Shown: in pieces, positions 37,090 to 47,249 of the stretch
How positions within the stretch are numbered: position 1 is the first letter of the stretch
Layout: each line of letters opens with the position of its first letter
From: CAWAVN01 sp963825075
GTDB taxonomy: Bacteria; Planctomycetota; Planctomycetia; Planctomycetales; Planctomycetaceae
DNA length: 64,000 nucleotides
Reading direction: 5' to 3'
Assembly (NCBI GenBank): GCA_963825075.1
Contig: CAWGRX010000025.1
Coordinates: forward strand, 62,001-126,000
The notes under the pieces: model-generated
Told to the model about the DNA's origin: nothing
The model's database searches: none
Seen by the model: the letters and a program-made list of their open reading frames with translations, nothing else
Made by a program: the position numbers and the translations under genes

Positions 37090-37187
37090 CATTGGGAATG
37101 CTTAAATCTATCGTAGGGGGCACGTTCGGGCGTGTCAACGAAGCCCTTTTTCTTCGCCTATCTGGTTGGGTGTCGGACGCTCAGCAT

Positions 37188-38225
37188 TCAATCCGCATCG
37201 GCGGGGAATTGGGCCTTGATTGCGGGCAGGAGGTTTTGGACAAACTTTTTGCAGCCCTGGTTTGTGAGGTGGCACACGTCCGCGAAATGCCGGCCGTCTG
37301 GGGGCATTGTTCGTTGTTGATCGATGAAGAGCACATCCTCCCGGCCGGCGAGTTTGCGGATTTCTTCGTTGTGCGCTTCGATCGCCGCGACGACGTTCTC
37401 CGGCTTCCCCCAGACTTCCGCCGGCAACTCGAACCGGCCACTGCCGAAGCTCAAACGATGATCGAGAAACTTCTCTTTGGAATAATCCTCAGGCAGCCAA
37501 TAGGCAAACGTCATCAGCATCGCCCGGCTGGACCGGTTCCGGGCGGCTTTCACGATGCCTTCCAGATTCCGCCGAAAAGGTTTTGCCGTCTTGATCGTCT
37601 TGCCGAAGTCCACGGATTCCGGATCCGGCTCGCCGAGGGGGATCAATTGATCCACCCGGTCCCGAATCAGCCCCGTCACCGTCAGCGAGCCGGCTTTCAC
37701 TGTCCGCTTGAGGCTGTTGTAGTGGGCGCAATGCGTGTAATCGTCCTTGAACAAATCGTCCCGCACGCAGTTCATGCGGGCATCGTTGATGCCGTGATAG
37801 ACGATCACCAGATCGAACCGCTGCTTTTCGAGCTGCGTGAATTTGAGATAGCTGTCCCGCGAGGTATGAGCCGAAGTACACACCGAAAACACCCGTACCG
37901 GCCGCTGGAGTTCCTTCTTGACAGCGGTCTCCAAAAACGGGGCGACCTGTTCGAGCACCGAACCGCCCAAGAGCAGGATGTCCACGGTTTCATCATTAGA
38001 GCGAACGTCCGCTTCCCGCACCGCCGGCAGCTTGCTGTAATAGTAGCCCCAAACATCGAGCTGCGATTGCCCGGTCGTTTGCTCCCGGACCGTCCAAAAA
38101 AACTGCACCCCGAGCCACAGCACAATCAACAAATACACGGGATACAGCAAAACAAACCACCGCCGCCGCGTACTGGGCCGCGTCTCGTCTTTCGAGGCAG
38201 TGGATTTGTCAGACTGTGGATTCAT
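37188..38225 (-). CDS. membrane-anchored SGNH/GDSL-like hydrolase
   Basis: A 345-residue protein starting MNPQSDKSTASKDE, with one N-terminal helix (FVLLYPVYLLIVLWLGVQFF) and an outer catalytic domain. SGNH blocks are present: LLLGGSVLEQV (nucleophile Ser), VIVYHGINDAR (block III G-x-N-D) and, at the C-terminus, DVCHLTNQG (D-x-x-H pair). The usual GDS is GGS. Such proteins are typically acyl-esterases or acetyltransferase-like enzymes acting on polysaccharides; the substrate is unknown. An upstream in-frame extension runs into the palindromic repeat and was rejected. Confidence 0.78.
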   Translation of the reverse strand: MNPQSDKSTASKDETRPSTRRRWFVLLYPVYLLIVLWLGVQFFWTVREQTTGQSQLDVWGYYYSKLPAVREADVRSNDETVDILLLGGSVLEQVAPFLETAVKKELQRPVRVFSVCTSAHTSRDSYLKFTQLEKQRFDLVIVYHGINDARMNCVRDDLFKDDYTHCAHYNSLKRTVKAGSLTVTGLIRDRVDQLIPLGEPDPESVDFGKTIKTAKPFRRNLEGIVKAARNRSSRAMLMTFAYWLPEDYSKEKFLDHRLSFGSGRFELPAEVWGKPENVVAAIEAHNEEIRKLAGREDVLFIDQQRTMPPDGRHFADVCHLTNQGCKKFVQNLLPAIKAQFPADAD

Positions 38226-38251
38226 GGAGAGTCGCATTCTGCGGCTTAGGA

Positions 38252-38378
38252 TCGTTCGAGGAATAAGTGTCCGTTTTATTCTGAGCGGCCGGGTACCCTC
38301 TGGGTGGCTAGCCGCCGGTTTTTCTCGTTCCCCGAAACCGGTGGCTAGCGCCATTCCGCTCAGGTATTTCTCGAACGA
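38252..38378. repeat. nested palindromic repeat with GGCTAGC core
   Basis: The outer arms TCGTTCGAG (38252) and CTCGAACGA (to 38378), middle arms CTGAGCGG and CCGCTCAG, and inner arms CCGGTTT and AAACCGG nest in order and would fold into one long hairpin of about 127 bases. It lies between the protease and SGNH genes. A related GCTAGC sequence is at about 24138-24200. Confidence 0.75.
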
Positions 38379-38389
38379 CCCTTACCGCA

Positions 38390-41112
38390 TCATTTAATCT
38401 CGTCAAGCATTTCCCCCATTTCGACCTCGAACGTCTCGAAGCCGCGCTCGTCAATGTTGGGACCGAGTTCATCGATGATTTTTTTCGCTTCCTGGGTTCG
38501 CCCGGCGAGAATCAGGACGCAGGCGCGTTGGGAATCCAAAAAATGCACGTGGGCCTCGTCCTCGGCTTTTTCGCGGTAGCGGCCGATGATCTGGAGGTAG
38601 TCGTCGGCGATGCCCGGCTGCCGGTAAACTTTTTTCCATTCTTCGCCCATTTCCGAGACAACATCGGCGACGGCGTGATGGAACTGCCAAGGCACGAGGG
38701 TGTCGAACCGCCCGGTGGCCTGGCATTCGCGGCCGAAGGACAGCATCCCGGCATGGCTGCCGCCCCAGCGCGGCCGGCTGGCCCACAAGTAGGCCTTGTA
38801 GGCCGGCTCGTAATCGAACTGGGCTTCGACCGCCCGCTCCAGCCAGAAGCGTTCATCTTCGCCGGCGACGCTTTTGTTGGCGGCCATGACCACGCTCAAC
38901 AGTTCGGTCGCGGCTTCCGGGTATTCGGGCCGCAATCGCCAGGCCTTTAGCCAATGGGCTTGGGCCTGGGCCAGTTTCGCGTAGAAAATTCCCCACTCTT
39001 CCTGGGAGACGTTATTCGCATAGCCGCTGCCTCTGGCCCGCCAGCCCAGCGTGTGCTGCGCAAGCCCCATCAACATTTCCCGTAGCCAGGGATCGACGCC
39101 TTCGGCCGAGTCGAGTTCGGAGAGAAAATCGAGTTCCCGTTCTCGGAAGAGAATCCCGGTCTGCTTCTTCGAGTCCGCATACGTCATCCGCCGTTCCAAA
39201 TCCGTCAGCTGCGGATCGCGGATCGTGTCCATGAAGTCCCCGTGCATCTGCGCCAGCGTGTCGGGGATGTTCTCGCGCTCGTCGGGAAACTGGCTTTGGA
39301 TGGCGATGTAGAACATCCGCAGTTTGTAGCGGATGCTGGGAGGATACTTGGAAGTTTCCAACTCCTGGGCCGCTTGTTTTGCGAGTTCCAGGGCGTCTTC
39401 CCGCGGCAAAAACAGCACGGCACAAAACATCAAGGCGGCGGGATCGCTGCAGCGGGCATCGACCGCAGCTTTCGCGGCGTCTTTTAACTCCTGTTTGTCT
39501 TTTTCGCCCGCTTCAAAAATCTTCCGTACCAACTTGTCCCAGCGGGGATTCCGCCGCCCCTGTTTTTCGTAAGCCGTCAGGAGATGCCGGTTCCACGCTT
39601 TTTGCTGATCCCGATAAAGCGGCCTGGTTTTTTGGGCGTAGGTTTTGAGCGGCTTTGATCCCTGGGCCATCAGGCGTTTGATCTCGGCAATGGTTTCCGG
39701 CTCGATGGGGATGGGTTTTGAATCGGCCGCATTCGTTTCGCCCAGGCCGAATTCCGCGAGGGTCGTCCGCTTGGAGAGTTTGGAAAGCGGTTCCGGTTCG
39801 CTGCTGGAGCGATCGAGTATCGCCGACTTCACATCCCGCGCGGAGATGGCGAAGTTCAGGTTTTGGCCAGAGGTGAAGTACATGGTGTTGACCGCGACGA
39901 CTTCGCCCATGTGGTTGACCAAAGGCCCTCCGCTGTTGCCGGGCGAGATCGGGGCCGTGGTTTGAATCCAGGTGCCCTGATGGCCTTCGATGCCCAGATC
40001 GTCCAATTCGTTCCCCGTGCGAATGCCGCTGACGATACCTTGCGAAGCGGTGAAGTCCAACCCCAACGGAGCGCCAAAAGCCACGACCGATTCCCCTTTG
40101 GGCGGAATGTCGTTCGTGAGTTTGAGGGGTTTGAGCGTCAAACCGAACGTGTTGAGCTGTAGGACGGCGATGTCGCGTTCGGGATCGGTGTGCCAAACTC
40201 CGTCGATCGCGGCCCGCCTTCCATTGGCAAAGACGGCCGTGGCGGTGGTCACATCTTCGATGACGTGATAGTTGGTGACGAGCGTGCCCCGTTTGTCCAC
40301 CACAAACCCGCTGCCGTTGCCTTCCAAGCCGCCGGCGGTCGTGACGTTGATCCGCACCACGCCCGGTTCGACGTTTTGGATCAAATCCTTCAGTTCCATC
40401 GGCTTGCCCGAGGCCGGCCGGGGGTCTTGGGAATCGTCCAAAGGATCGCTCTCGTTGAAGGCGACGTTCTTCGTGTTCTCGGAATCCACTTGTTTGGTTT
40501 TGCCTTCGGACTTCGCTGTGGATGAGCCTTCTGTTTCTTTCCCGGAGCCGCCGAAGAAACCCGAAACCCCTACGACCGCCAATGCAATCACCAGCGTTCC
40601 GCCGATGCTGCCACCGATAATGAGTTGCTTCTTCCGGCCCGATTCATTGTCGGACTTTGGCTTGGATTTGGTCCGCTTCAGGCGGGCGGTGACGGACTGC
40701 TCCTCAACCGGCGGCTTCCAATCCCCCAGTCCCAGAGGATCGTCTGGTTTCGCGGCGGGAACGACCGGCGGGACTTCGTTGGACGAACCGCTTTCCGTTT
40801 GTTGCGGAGGCGGGGGGGGGGAGGCTGGTTTTGAACCCGGTGCGATCAAGCCGTGGATGAGAGCCAGGGCTTCCAGTTCCGCCAGCAACTCGCCGGCCGA
40901 GGAAAACCTTTCGCCCGGATCCTTGGCAAGCATGCGGAGCACGATTGTTTCAAATTCCGCAGGGACCATCGGGTGAAACTCGCGGGGCCTGACTGGCTCC
41001 GCCGATTCGATGTTGCGGATGGTTTCCGAAAGAGAATTTCCTGTGATCGGCGGCTGCCCGGTGAGCGCGGCGTAGATCGTCGCCCCCAGGCTGTAAATGT
41101 CCGCGCGGATCC
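38390..41112 (-). CDS. C-terminal part of FHA-pseudokinase-trypsin protein: kinase C-lobe, helix and HtrA-like protease
   Basis: This frame continues the gene that starts at 42171. It begins with the kinase C-lobe (ADIYSLGATIYAALTGQPP, then IVLRMLAKDPGERF), then a Pro-rich linker and one membrane helix (LIIGGSIGGTLVIALAVVGV). A trypsin-like protease domain follows with the full triad: TNYHVIED (His), DPERDIAVLQ (Asp) and TAPISPGNSGGPLV (Ser). The last ~400 residues are helical repeats. An internal ATG at 40969 opens only a truncated product. The frame break relative to the upstream part lies near 41100-41115. Confidence 0.85.
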
Positions 41113-42171
41113 ATGTCGCCTGCGCCGAAGAGTTGTTCAGGAGCCAGGAACGACAGTTCGCCCACGGTCTCGCCCGGCCGGGTGATCTTCTCCGCCTTCC
41201 CGCCTTCCAGAGCTTTGGCGAGCATCAAATCGCCCAGCTTGGCCCGGCCGTCTTTCCGGCGGATGAGGATGTTGTTCGGCGTGATGTTGCGATGCACGAT
41301 CTTGTGTTCGGCCGCGGTCTGGAGCCGCCCGGGCGATGTGGATTGCGATCTGTAAGACCTGCTTCCAGGGGAGGCGCTTGTCCTCCGCCTGGTCGATCAG
41401 GCTCTGGAGATTGTCTGCGTCCAACAGTTCGCAAGCGGTCCAGCAAAACGAGCCGGTCTTGCCGGCCCCGTACACGCGGACGAGGTTTTCGTGCCGAATC
41501 CCCACCATGCTTTTGATCGCCCGCAGGAACCGCTGCACGTCTTCTTCGTTCTGCGCGAACTCCGGCCACAAGACCTTGAGCGCGATCGGTCGCTGATGTT
41601 TGGTGTCCAGCGCCCGAAACAGAATCCCGCTCTTGGAGCGGGTGAGGATGTCCTTGATTTCGTAGCGGTGCAGCGTCTGGCCCACCAGCGATTCGAGCGA
41701 GTCGGCTTTCAAGGCAGAGGCCGAAGCCGGCTTTTTTGCCTTGGCGACGATGGCGGTGTCCGCGGCGGCTTGGTCGGCGGGCGGTTTCGGCTTCGGTTGG
41801 GGTGGGGCCGCGGAGACTGATTCGGTTTTGGATTCCGGCCCGCTCGCGGAAGGCGCCCAGGTTGTGGAAGCCGCATCCGTCGCGACTTCGAACCGCAATT
41901 GCGTCTCGCTCAAGGTGATGACATCGTTCGGCTGCAAGGCGTGCGACTCGACTTTTTGCCCGTTGACCAGCGTGCCCCAGGTGCTGTTCAAGTCTTGGAG
42001 CGTCGCCCGGCCGCCTGCGATTTCGATTTGACAGTGATGGCGGGAAATCCGGGCATCGTCGAGCCTGATGTCGCAATCCTCGCCTCGCCCTAAAAGCCAG
42101 GTTTTCCCCGAAGCCAGGTCAAAAACCGCGCCCATGTCCGGACCGACCGTGACCAAAAGCCGAAGCGCCAT
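41113..42171 (-). CDS. N-terminal part of FHA-pseudokinase-trypsin protein: FHA domain and degenerate kinase
   Basis: Starts MALRLLVTVGPDMGAVF at 42171. Residues 1-95 are an FHA domain (WLLGRGEDCDIRLDD, RISRHHCQIE, LNSTWGTLVNGQ). From about residue 150 comes a protein-kinase fold with two departures. The glycine-rich loop is DILTRSKSGILF. After a frame break near 41325, the catalytic loop is VHRNITPNN (HRD Asp replaced by Asn) and the DFG position reads GDLM. ATP-site Lys is kept (ALKVLW). It is therefore probably a pseudokinase. FHA domains bind phosphothreonine, so it may be a phospho-dependent switch for the fused protease. It lies 69 bases after the active kinase gene. Confidence 0.82.
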
Positions 42172-42240
42172 GGGATATTCCCTTCGAACAATAAATCGAC
42201 GACTTGAAAAAATCAGAGGAAAGGAGACGAACGGCCCCAC

Positions 42241-44172
42241 TCAGTTCGTGGATACATTCGCAAAAACGTGGCACGCCGGATGTGACTTCCGAAACTCTGC
42301 AAGCCCCGACTGTGTGACTTTTGTATTCTTCAGCGTCACGTGTTCGAGCACCGGGAGGTTGCCGAGCGCTTCCAAGCCTGCGTCTGTAATTGAGGTATCA
42401 GAGACATTCAGGAACCGCAGCGTTTTCGATTTTGCGAGGTATTGCTCGAGCCCGGCATCCGTGATTTTTGTGCCGCTGAGATTCAAATGACCGAGTTGCG
42501 GGTGTTCGGCCGTATGTTCCAAACCTTTGTCACTAATACCGGTATTCTCAGCACTCAACAAGTTGAGTCGGGGCATCCCAATCAACGGTTTTAGTCCGGC
42601 ATCTGTGATTTGCGTTCCGCCCACGCGAAGTTGCTGTAGCGACTGGAGAGCCAACAAATGGCCGATGCCACCGTCGGTAATCGGGTTGCCGCTGAGATTC
42701 AGGTCAATCACCCCCGTGCACCGCGCGATCAGTTGCACTCCTTTATCATCGATTTTGCAATTGGGAAAGCTGGCCCCGACGAGGGATTGCAATTGGGAAA
42801 TCGATTGCAGGTCGGCTTTGGACACGTCTGTGCCGGTTTGAAGTTGGATATTATGAACGGTGAAGCTCTGATCGGGCACGTCCTGGGGCTTACGGATCCA
42901 CAGGGTGCGGTTTTCGGCAGAAAGATAGACCGAAACCGCGCCCCCCACGTTCACGACCCACTCGGCCACCCGGTGGTGGATGCCATTGGGGGACTGAGCG
43001 GGCGGCTTCTCGGCGCTCTCCGACAAAACCCGAATCGCATCGATGTAAACTTGCTTTTTGCTTTGCACAAGAAAATTAACGGCATGCAGTGAGGCCGGAT
43101 TATAGCGGAACCCAAACTCCAAATCGTTCTCGGCATCATCGACTTTCATGCGCCAGCTTTTCTTCTTCACGTCGATGGTCAACTTCACTTTATGCCACAC
43201 GTCCGGCTTAAGTTTGGCCACAAAAACCCATGTGCCCTTTCCGCCGCGACGATCTCCGTCCAGGGCACTTATCTGGCCGTCGACGATCCTCCAATTTGGC
43301 CCCGAAGTGGATGGGCCAGTCTGCCAGATGTAGCACCCGAACCCCCCGTCTGACGGGCAGCGCACACTGGTCTCAACGACGAACATCGAACTCTGCGGTA
43401 CGCTCCAGGCCCGGCCGTAATTGGTGACGCCCACCAGGTAAAGCGCTCCGTCTCCCTCGGCAACCTTGTCCCTCACGAATTTGGCTTTCGGATCGGCGGG
43501 CCATTCGCCGCGCCAACCCGGTTCGTCGGCCCCGCCGCGCACATTGCTTCTTCCTAAGGGATAAGGTGAATTGGTCGCCCGATTGGCATTCAACCCCTTA
43601 AAACTATTGAACCCGGCGATGGCAATAACCCCCGCTGGAAGCTTGGCTGGTGCGGCGGGCTTGGAGTCGGGAGGAGACTCTACCAGCGGAATCGGGGCCG
43701 GCAATGGGCCATTTTCGATGTCCGCCACTTCCTCCGCTTTGGCGATGCTGATTTTTAGAATCGGATTCTTGCCTTTGAGGACCTCGAACTTGTCCGTTTG
43801 CACGATCGTGTCGCCGCGGCGGACTTCGAGGTTGTGCTCGCCGGGTTTGAGGTCGATCGTCGCTCCCAGGTTTTTGATCGTGACGTGATCGCCATCGACA
43901 AACACCTGGGCCTTGGGGTCATCGATTTCAATTTTGACCGTTTGATCGCCGACCCGCACGACGACGAGGACGGCGAACAAGAGCAGCACCGCCGCTGCTC
44001 CCGCTGCGGACCACAGAAACCAAGGCTGCCGGAACACGGGCGGTGCGGAGTCTGGCTGCGAACGGCTTTTTTGCGATCGGGCGGGAGTTGTCCGCCGGCT
44101 GTGCGAAATCTGAGGCAAAGAAATGGGCTGGGCATCGGCGTCCACCGCGCTGAAATAGCGCGGCGAGTTCAT
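42241..44172 (-). CDS. C-terminal extracytoplasmic part of the Ser/Thr kinase: helix, sandwich domain and leucine-rich repeats
   Basis: The continuation of the kinase at 45196 in another frame. After a polar juxtamembrane segment comes one helix (SAAGAAAVLLLFAVLVVV), then a PEGA-like domain (IKIDDPKAQVFVDGDHV-type, GATIDLKPGEHNLEVRRGDT), a lectin/LamG-like sandwich (about residues 180-370) and at least five leucine-rich repeats (LNLSGNPITDGGIGHLLALQ, LNLSGTKITDAGLEQYLAKS). The stop is at 42241. An ATG at 44172 is internal to the intact protein. The outer domains are likely to sense a ligand and signal to the kinase. Confidence 0.85.
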   Translation of the reverse strand: MNSPRYFSAVDADAQPISLPQISHSRRTTPARSQKSRSQPDSAPPVFRQPWFLWSAAGAAAVLLLFAVLVVVRVGDQTVKIEIDDPKAQVFVDGDHVTIKNLGATIDLKPGEHNLEVRRGDTIVQTDKFEVLKGKNPILKISIAKAEEVADIENGPLPAPIPLVESPPDSKPAAPAKLPAGVIAIAGFNSFKGLNANRATNSPYPLGRSNVRGGADEPGWRGEWPADPKAKFVRDKVAEGDGALYLVGVTNYGRAWSVPQSSMFVVETSVRCPSDGGFGCYIWQTGPSTSGPNWRIVDGQISALDGDRRGGKGTWVFVAKLKPDVWHKVKLTIDVKKKSWRMKVDDAENDLEFGFRYNPASLHAVNFLVQSKKQVYIDAIRVLSESAEKPPAQSPNGIHHRVAEWVVNVGGAVSVYLSAENRTLWIRKPQDVPDQSFTVHNIQLQTGTDVSKADLQSISQLQSLVGASFPNCKIDDKGVQLIARCTGVIDLNLSGNPITDGGIGHLLALQSLQQLRVGGTQITDAGLKPLIGMPRLNLLSAENTGISDKGLEHTAEHPQLGHLNLSGTKITDAGLEQYLAKSKTLRFLNVSDTSITDAGLEALGNLPVLEHVTLKNTKVTQSGLAEFRKSHPACHVFANVSTN

Positions 44173-45196
44173 CGTGTGGGGCCTCGGAATTTGTCGTGGG
44201 GACCGCTTGGTTCGAGGCTTCCGATGATTCGCCTTTGAGCCAATCCGTCAAGGCTTTGAGCACCTCGGACATCGACTGAAACCGCTCTCTTCTGTCGGCG
44301 GCCATCATTTTTAAGCAGATGGCCTCCGCGCCCGAATCGAGGCCCGGCTGTTTTTGAGAGGGCGGTTCCGGCCGGCCGCGGATAATTTGAGCCAACACCT
44401 TGGCGACCGATCCCTCATAAGGCAGCCGGCCGGTTAAGAGTTCGTAGAAGATCACGCCCAGGCTGTAAACGTCGCTGGCCGGGCCGATGTGCTCGATGTC
44501 TCCATCGACTTGTTCGGGCGGCATGTAGGCGGGAGTTCCCAGGATCTGTCCGCCTTGGGTCGCGCGGATGTCGCCCGCGCCTTGGGCCTTTTGAGCGAGG
44601 CCGAAGTCCATAATAATCGGCTGGCCGCGACGGTCGATCATCACGTTGTCGGGCTTGAGATCCCGATGCACGATACCCTGCCGATGGGCTTCTTCCAAAG
44701 CCTGGGCCAGCTTGCGAACGACCATTGCCGCCTTGCGGGCCGGCTGCGGCCTGTCCGGCTTGATGAACGCCGACAGCGGCCGGCCTTCGATATAGCCCAT
44801 CGAAATGTAATGCGTGCCCGCGTGTTCGCCCACGTCGTACACCGGGCAGATGTTGGGATGGCTGAGCGTCGCGGCGGAACGCGCTTCCCGGTAGAACCGC
44901 TCCAGCAAGCCCGGCTCGGCCTGGGCGGAGAACTTGGGAATCTTGAGCGCCACGATCCGATCGAGCTGCGTGTCGCGGGCTTTGTAAACCGCCCCCATCG
45001 CCCCTTGCCCGAGGCATTCCAGAATTTGATAACGCCCGAAATCCCGGCTCAAACGGGGAGCGGACCCGCCACTTGATGGAATCGAATCCTGATTCGTCGG
45101 CAGCACGGTTTCCCGGCCTTGGGCCGAACGAGGAGAAACCGCAGCACGTTTTTGGGGCGGAATGGTTTGACCGAGGTCTTGGTCCGCAGGCTTCAT
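44133..45196 (-). CDS. serine/threonine protein kinase, catalytic part (frame broken before the membrane helix)
   Basis: Starts MKPADQDLGQTIPP at 45196 with GGGGAG well spaced upstream. A full PknB-type catalytic domain (about residues 55-320) has YQILECLGQGAMGAVYKA (glycine loop), VALKIPKF (Lys), IVHRDLKPDNVM (HRD), IMDFGLAQKA (DFG), GTPAYMPPEQV (APE) and DVYSLGVIFYELLTG. All catalytic residues are present, so it should be active. The frame changes near 44133-44150, after HDELAALFQ, into the membrane-helix frame of the previous entry. One base too many, or two missing, explains it. The gene heads the kinase/pseudokinase operon. Confidence 0.93.
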
Positions 45197-45251
45197 AGTT
45201 GTTCTCCCCAATCGACGCCAGTCTCGCCTAATACAATTTACAGTACACTCG

Positions 45252-45257
45252 ATTATA
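45252..45257 (-). promoter_or_regulatory. candidate -10 box for the kinase operon
   Basis: Read on the minus strand the sequence is TATAAT, 55 bases upstream of ATG 45196. No convincing -35 is seen. It is a plausible core promoter for the kinase/pseudokinase transcription unit. Confidence 0.4.
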
Positions 45258-45495
45258 CGGATCTGAGCGGGGCATGCATCCGTGAAGTCGGAAAATCCTG
45301 CCGCGGGTGGGAAGATGCCTTCAGGTGGCCCGCATGAAGGGAACTCGGTCGTTTCCCAGCGGGAACTTTTCGGTTCACTGGCCCTACGGCGTGAGGTGTA
45401 CTACGATAACAATTCAAACCGTCCCGGTGATTTTCGGCATCGGGACGCCCCCGCTCTGTTGTCGATCTCCCACCTTGAACTTGGATTTGACTTCT

Positions 45496-46077
45496 ATGAA
45501 GGCTCTCGCAATTCCCATTCTGTTCGCCATCGGAACCGCCATTTGTTGGGGCTGCTACGGCCCGGTGATCGGCAAAGCCCGGCATCCGCAAAAACTGTAT
45601 TCGCCCTTCAAACCCTACGTGGGCATCGGCGTGGCGTATATCGTGTTCGCCGTGTTGGGCGGACTGGGCATGATGGCCGTCTTGGGCGACAATTTTTCCT
45701 TCACCGCCGAAGGCCACGCGAATGCCGGGATTTGGGGATTTTTGGGCGGGACGCTCGGCGCTTTGGGAGCGCTCAGCCTGACCAGTGCGATGCTCAGTTT
45801 TGATGGGCCGCCTAAGCCTCAACTTGTGATGCCGATTGTCTTCGGCGGGGCGGTGTCGATCACGGCGCTCATTTCCGTGTTTCAAACCCGCAACCAAACT
45901 TCCGCCAGCCCGTGGCTGTGGGTGGGAATGGTCGGCGTGGTGATCTCCATTGTTCTGGTCGCCTATAACACCCCTCACGCCCACCCCAAAAAGTCCGCTA
46001 CGGAAACCGCCAGTCAACACGCGGCAGGCACCAACGCCGCCGATACGGAAAACCAGACCAGCACCGTTTCGCACTGA
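45496..46077 (+). CDS. multi-TM membrane protein, EamA/DMT-like half
   Basis: A 193-residue protein with about five helices: AIPILFAIGTAICWGCYGP, VGIGVAYIVFAVLGGLGMMA, NAGIWGFLGGTLGALGAL, LVMPIVFGGAVSITALISVF and LWVGMVGVVISIVLVAYN. A soluble His/Ala/Thr-rich tail follows. The layout and the FGGAVSITALISV and GCYGP features resemble one half of a drug/metabolite transporter, so it may work as a dimer. The start ATG 45496 was chosen because the upstream extension is not protein-like. The substrate is unknown. Confidence 0.72.
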   Translation: MKALAIPILFAIGTAICWGCYGPVIGKARHPQKLYSPFKPYVGIGVAYIVFAVLGGLGMMAVLGDNFSFTAEGHANAGIWGFLGGTLGALGALSLTSAMLSFDGPPKPQLVMPIVFGGAVSITALISVFQTRNQTSASPWLWVGMVGVVISIVLVAYNTPHAHPKKSATETASQHAAGTNAADTENQTSTVSH

Positions 46078-46145
46078 GGTCAACGTGGAGAGCCGAACCG
46101 AATTTAGGGCTCTCCGCTCTTGGCTCCTGTTTCCCCAATCTGAGA

Positions 46146-46187
46146 AACCCGGAAAGCCGTAGCGAATATGCCGGCTCTCCGGGTTTT
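46146..46187 (+). terminator. strong terminator hairpin after the DMT-like gene
   Basis: AACCCGGAAAGCCG (46146-46159) pairs with CGGCTCTCCGGGTT (46172-46185) with one mismatch, then a TTTTG run. It lies 69 bases beyond the stop at 46077 and should separate that gene from the HlyD-like gene. Confidence 0.75.
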
Positions 46188-46267
46188 GTTCAGATTGGCC
46201 CCGGTTCTGGACGATTCTGCCTGGGAGGTGTTGTCTTTTCCGCAGGGAAGAAGCGGCGGTGAAAGCG

Positions 46268-47249
46268 ATGGTGGATGCTTCCCAATCCGATCCGAAACTC
46301 TCCTCTCTCGAGGCTGAAGTTCCGGAACTACCGGCCCCCTGGGGCCGGACGTTGGTGCTCATCAGTCTGGCGATGCTTTCCAGCGTGGGACTGTGTTGCC
46401 TTTTGGGACACAGACAACCGCCCCCGGAAACGGGCACTCTCACCGGCCATCCCACGCGGATGGTTTCCAGTTGGACGGGGCGGATTCGGCGATTGCTGGT
46501 GGAAGCGGGGGATGGAGTCGAAGCCGGGCAGCCGCTGGCCATTCTGGTCAACGAACATTTGCTTCTCCAAATCGACCGTCAACAGCGAGAAGTGGATGAA
46601 CTCCGGCAGGCCCTTTTGCGGGCGGAAGAAAACGCCGATGAAAAATGGACCCGCGATCTCAAGGTCCTCGATGCGGAAGATCCTTCGCTTGAAATCCGTG
46701 CCGGTCGCTGCGAACCGCCTTAGAGTGCTCCAAGCCCGCCGGCTGGAGTTGGGGCATCAGATTCGCGAAGCCGCCGGGCTGCCGGAGATTCGCGAGGCAT
46801 TGATCCAGGCGGAAACAGAGCTCCGCCGACTCAAACTTGGGCCCATCGAGCAACTGCTGCCCTCGCCCGTGACGGGAACCGTGGGGCGGTTGTTGCGGAA
46901 ACCGGGAGACCGGGTGGTCGCCGGCACGCCGCTGTTGGAACTATCCGATCAGGATCATCCCTTATTGATCGTGGAACTGCCCGAGCCGGTGGCAAAGCGG
47001 TTCGCGTTGGGGGATACGATTCCACTTCGCTTTCCGGGGCAGGCGGACAGCATCGGCCGCGTGGCGGACATGCGGCGTTTGGAATCCCGGCCCGTGCGAA
47101 CCGCCCGCGCGGACAACGACACAAAAACCGAAGCCCGCGTGCGGCTCCAGATCGAGCCGCTGGAGGGGAAGTGGCCGACGTTGCCCTTGAAAAGCCCGGT
47201 GAAAGTGCGGACTTCGGATTCAAAGGCCATGTCACGCCGGGTCAACTAA
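46268..47249 (+). CDS. HlyD/biotin-lipoyl-like membrane-fusion protein, frameshifted mid-gene
   Basis: The N-terminus has one helix (LVLISLAMLSSVGLCCLL), then a barrel-sandwich half with the lipoyl-type hinge (RIRRLLVEAGDGVEAGQPLA), then a coiled-coil hairpin. The first frame stops at 46722 after ...SLEIRAGRCEPP. In the neighbouring frame from about 46690 the coiled coil and second half continue (LGHQIREAAGLPEIREALIQ, SPVTGTVGRLLRKPGDRVVA, LLIVELPEPVAKRFALGD) to 47249. One base change near 46680-46715 joins them. Such adaptors normally pair with an ABC or RND pump; none is adjacent. A GTG start at 46259 is possible. It overlaps the convergent gene by 18 bases. Confidence 0.78.

Noticed and set aside
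45253..46551. A 432-residue minus-strand open frame over the DMT-like and HlyD-like genes
   Set aside because: It crosses a strong terminator and two plus-strand genes, and its composition is that of an antisense shadow.
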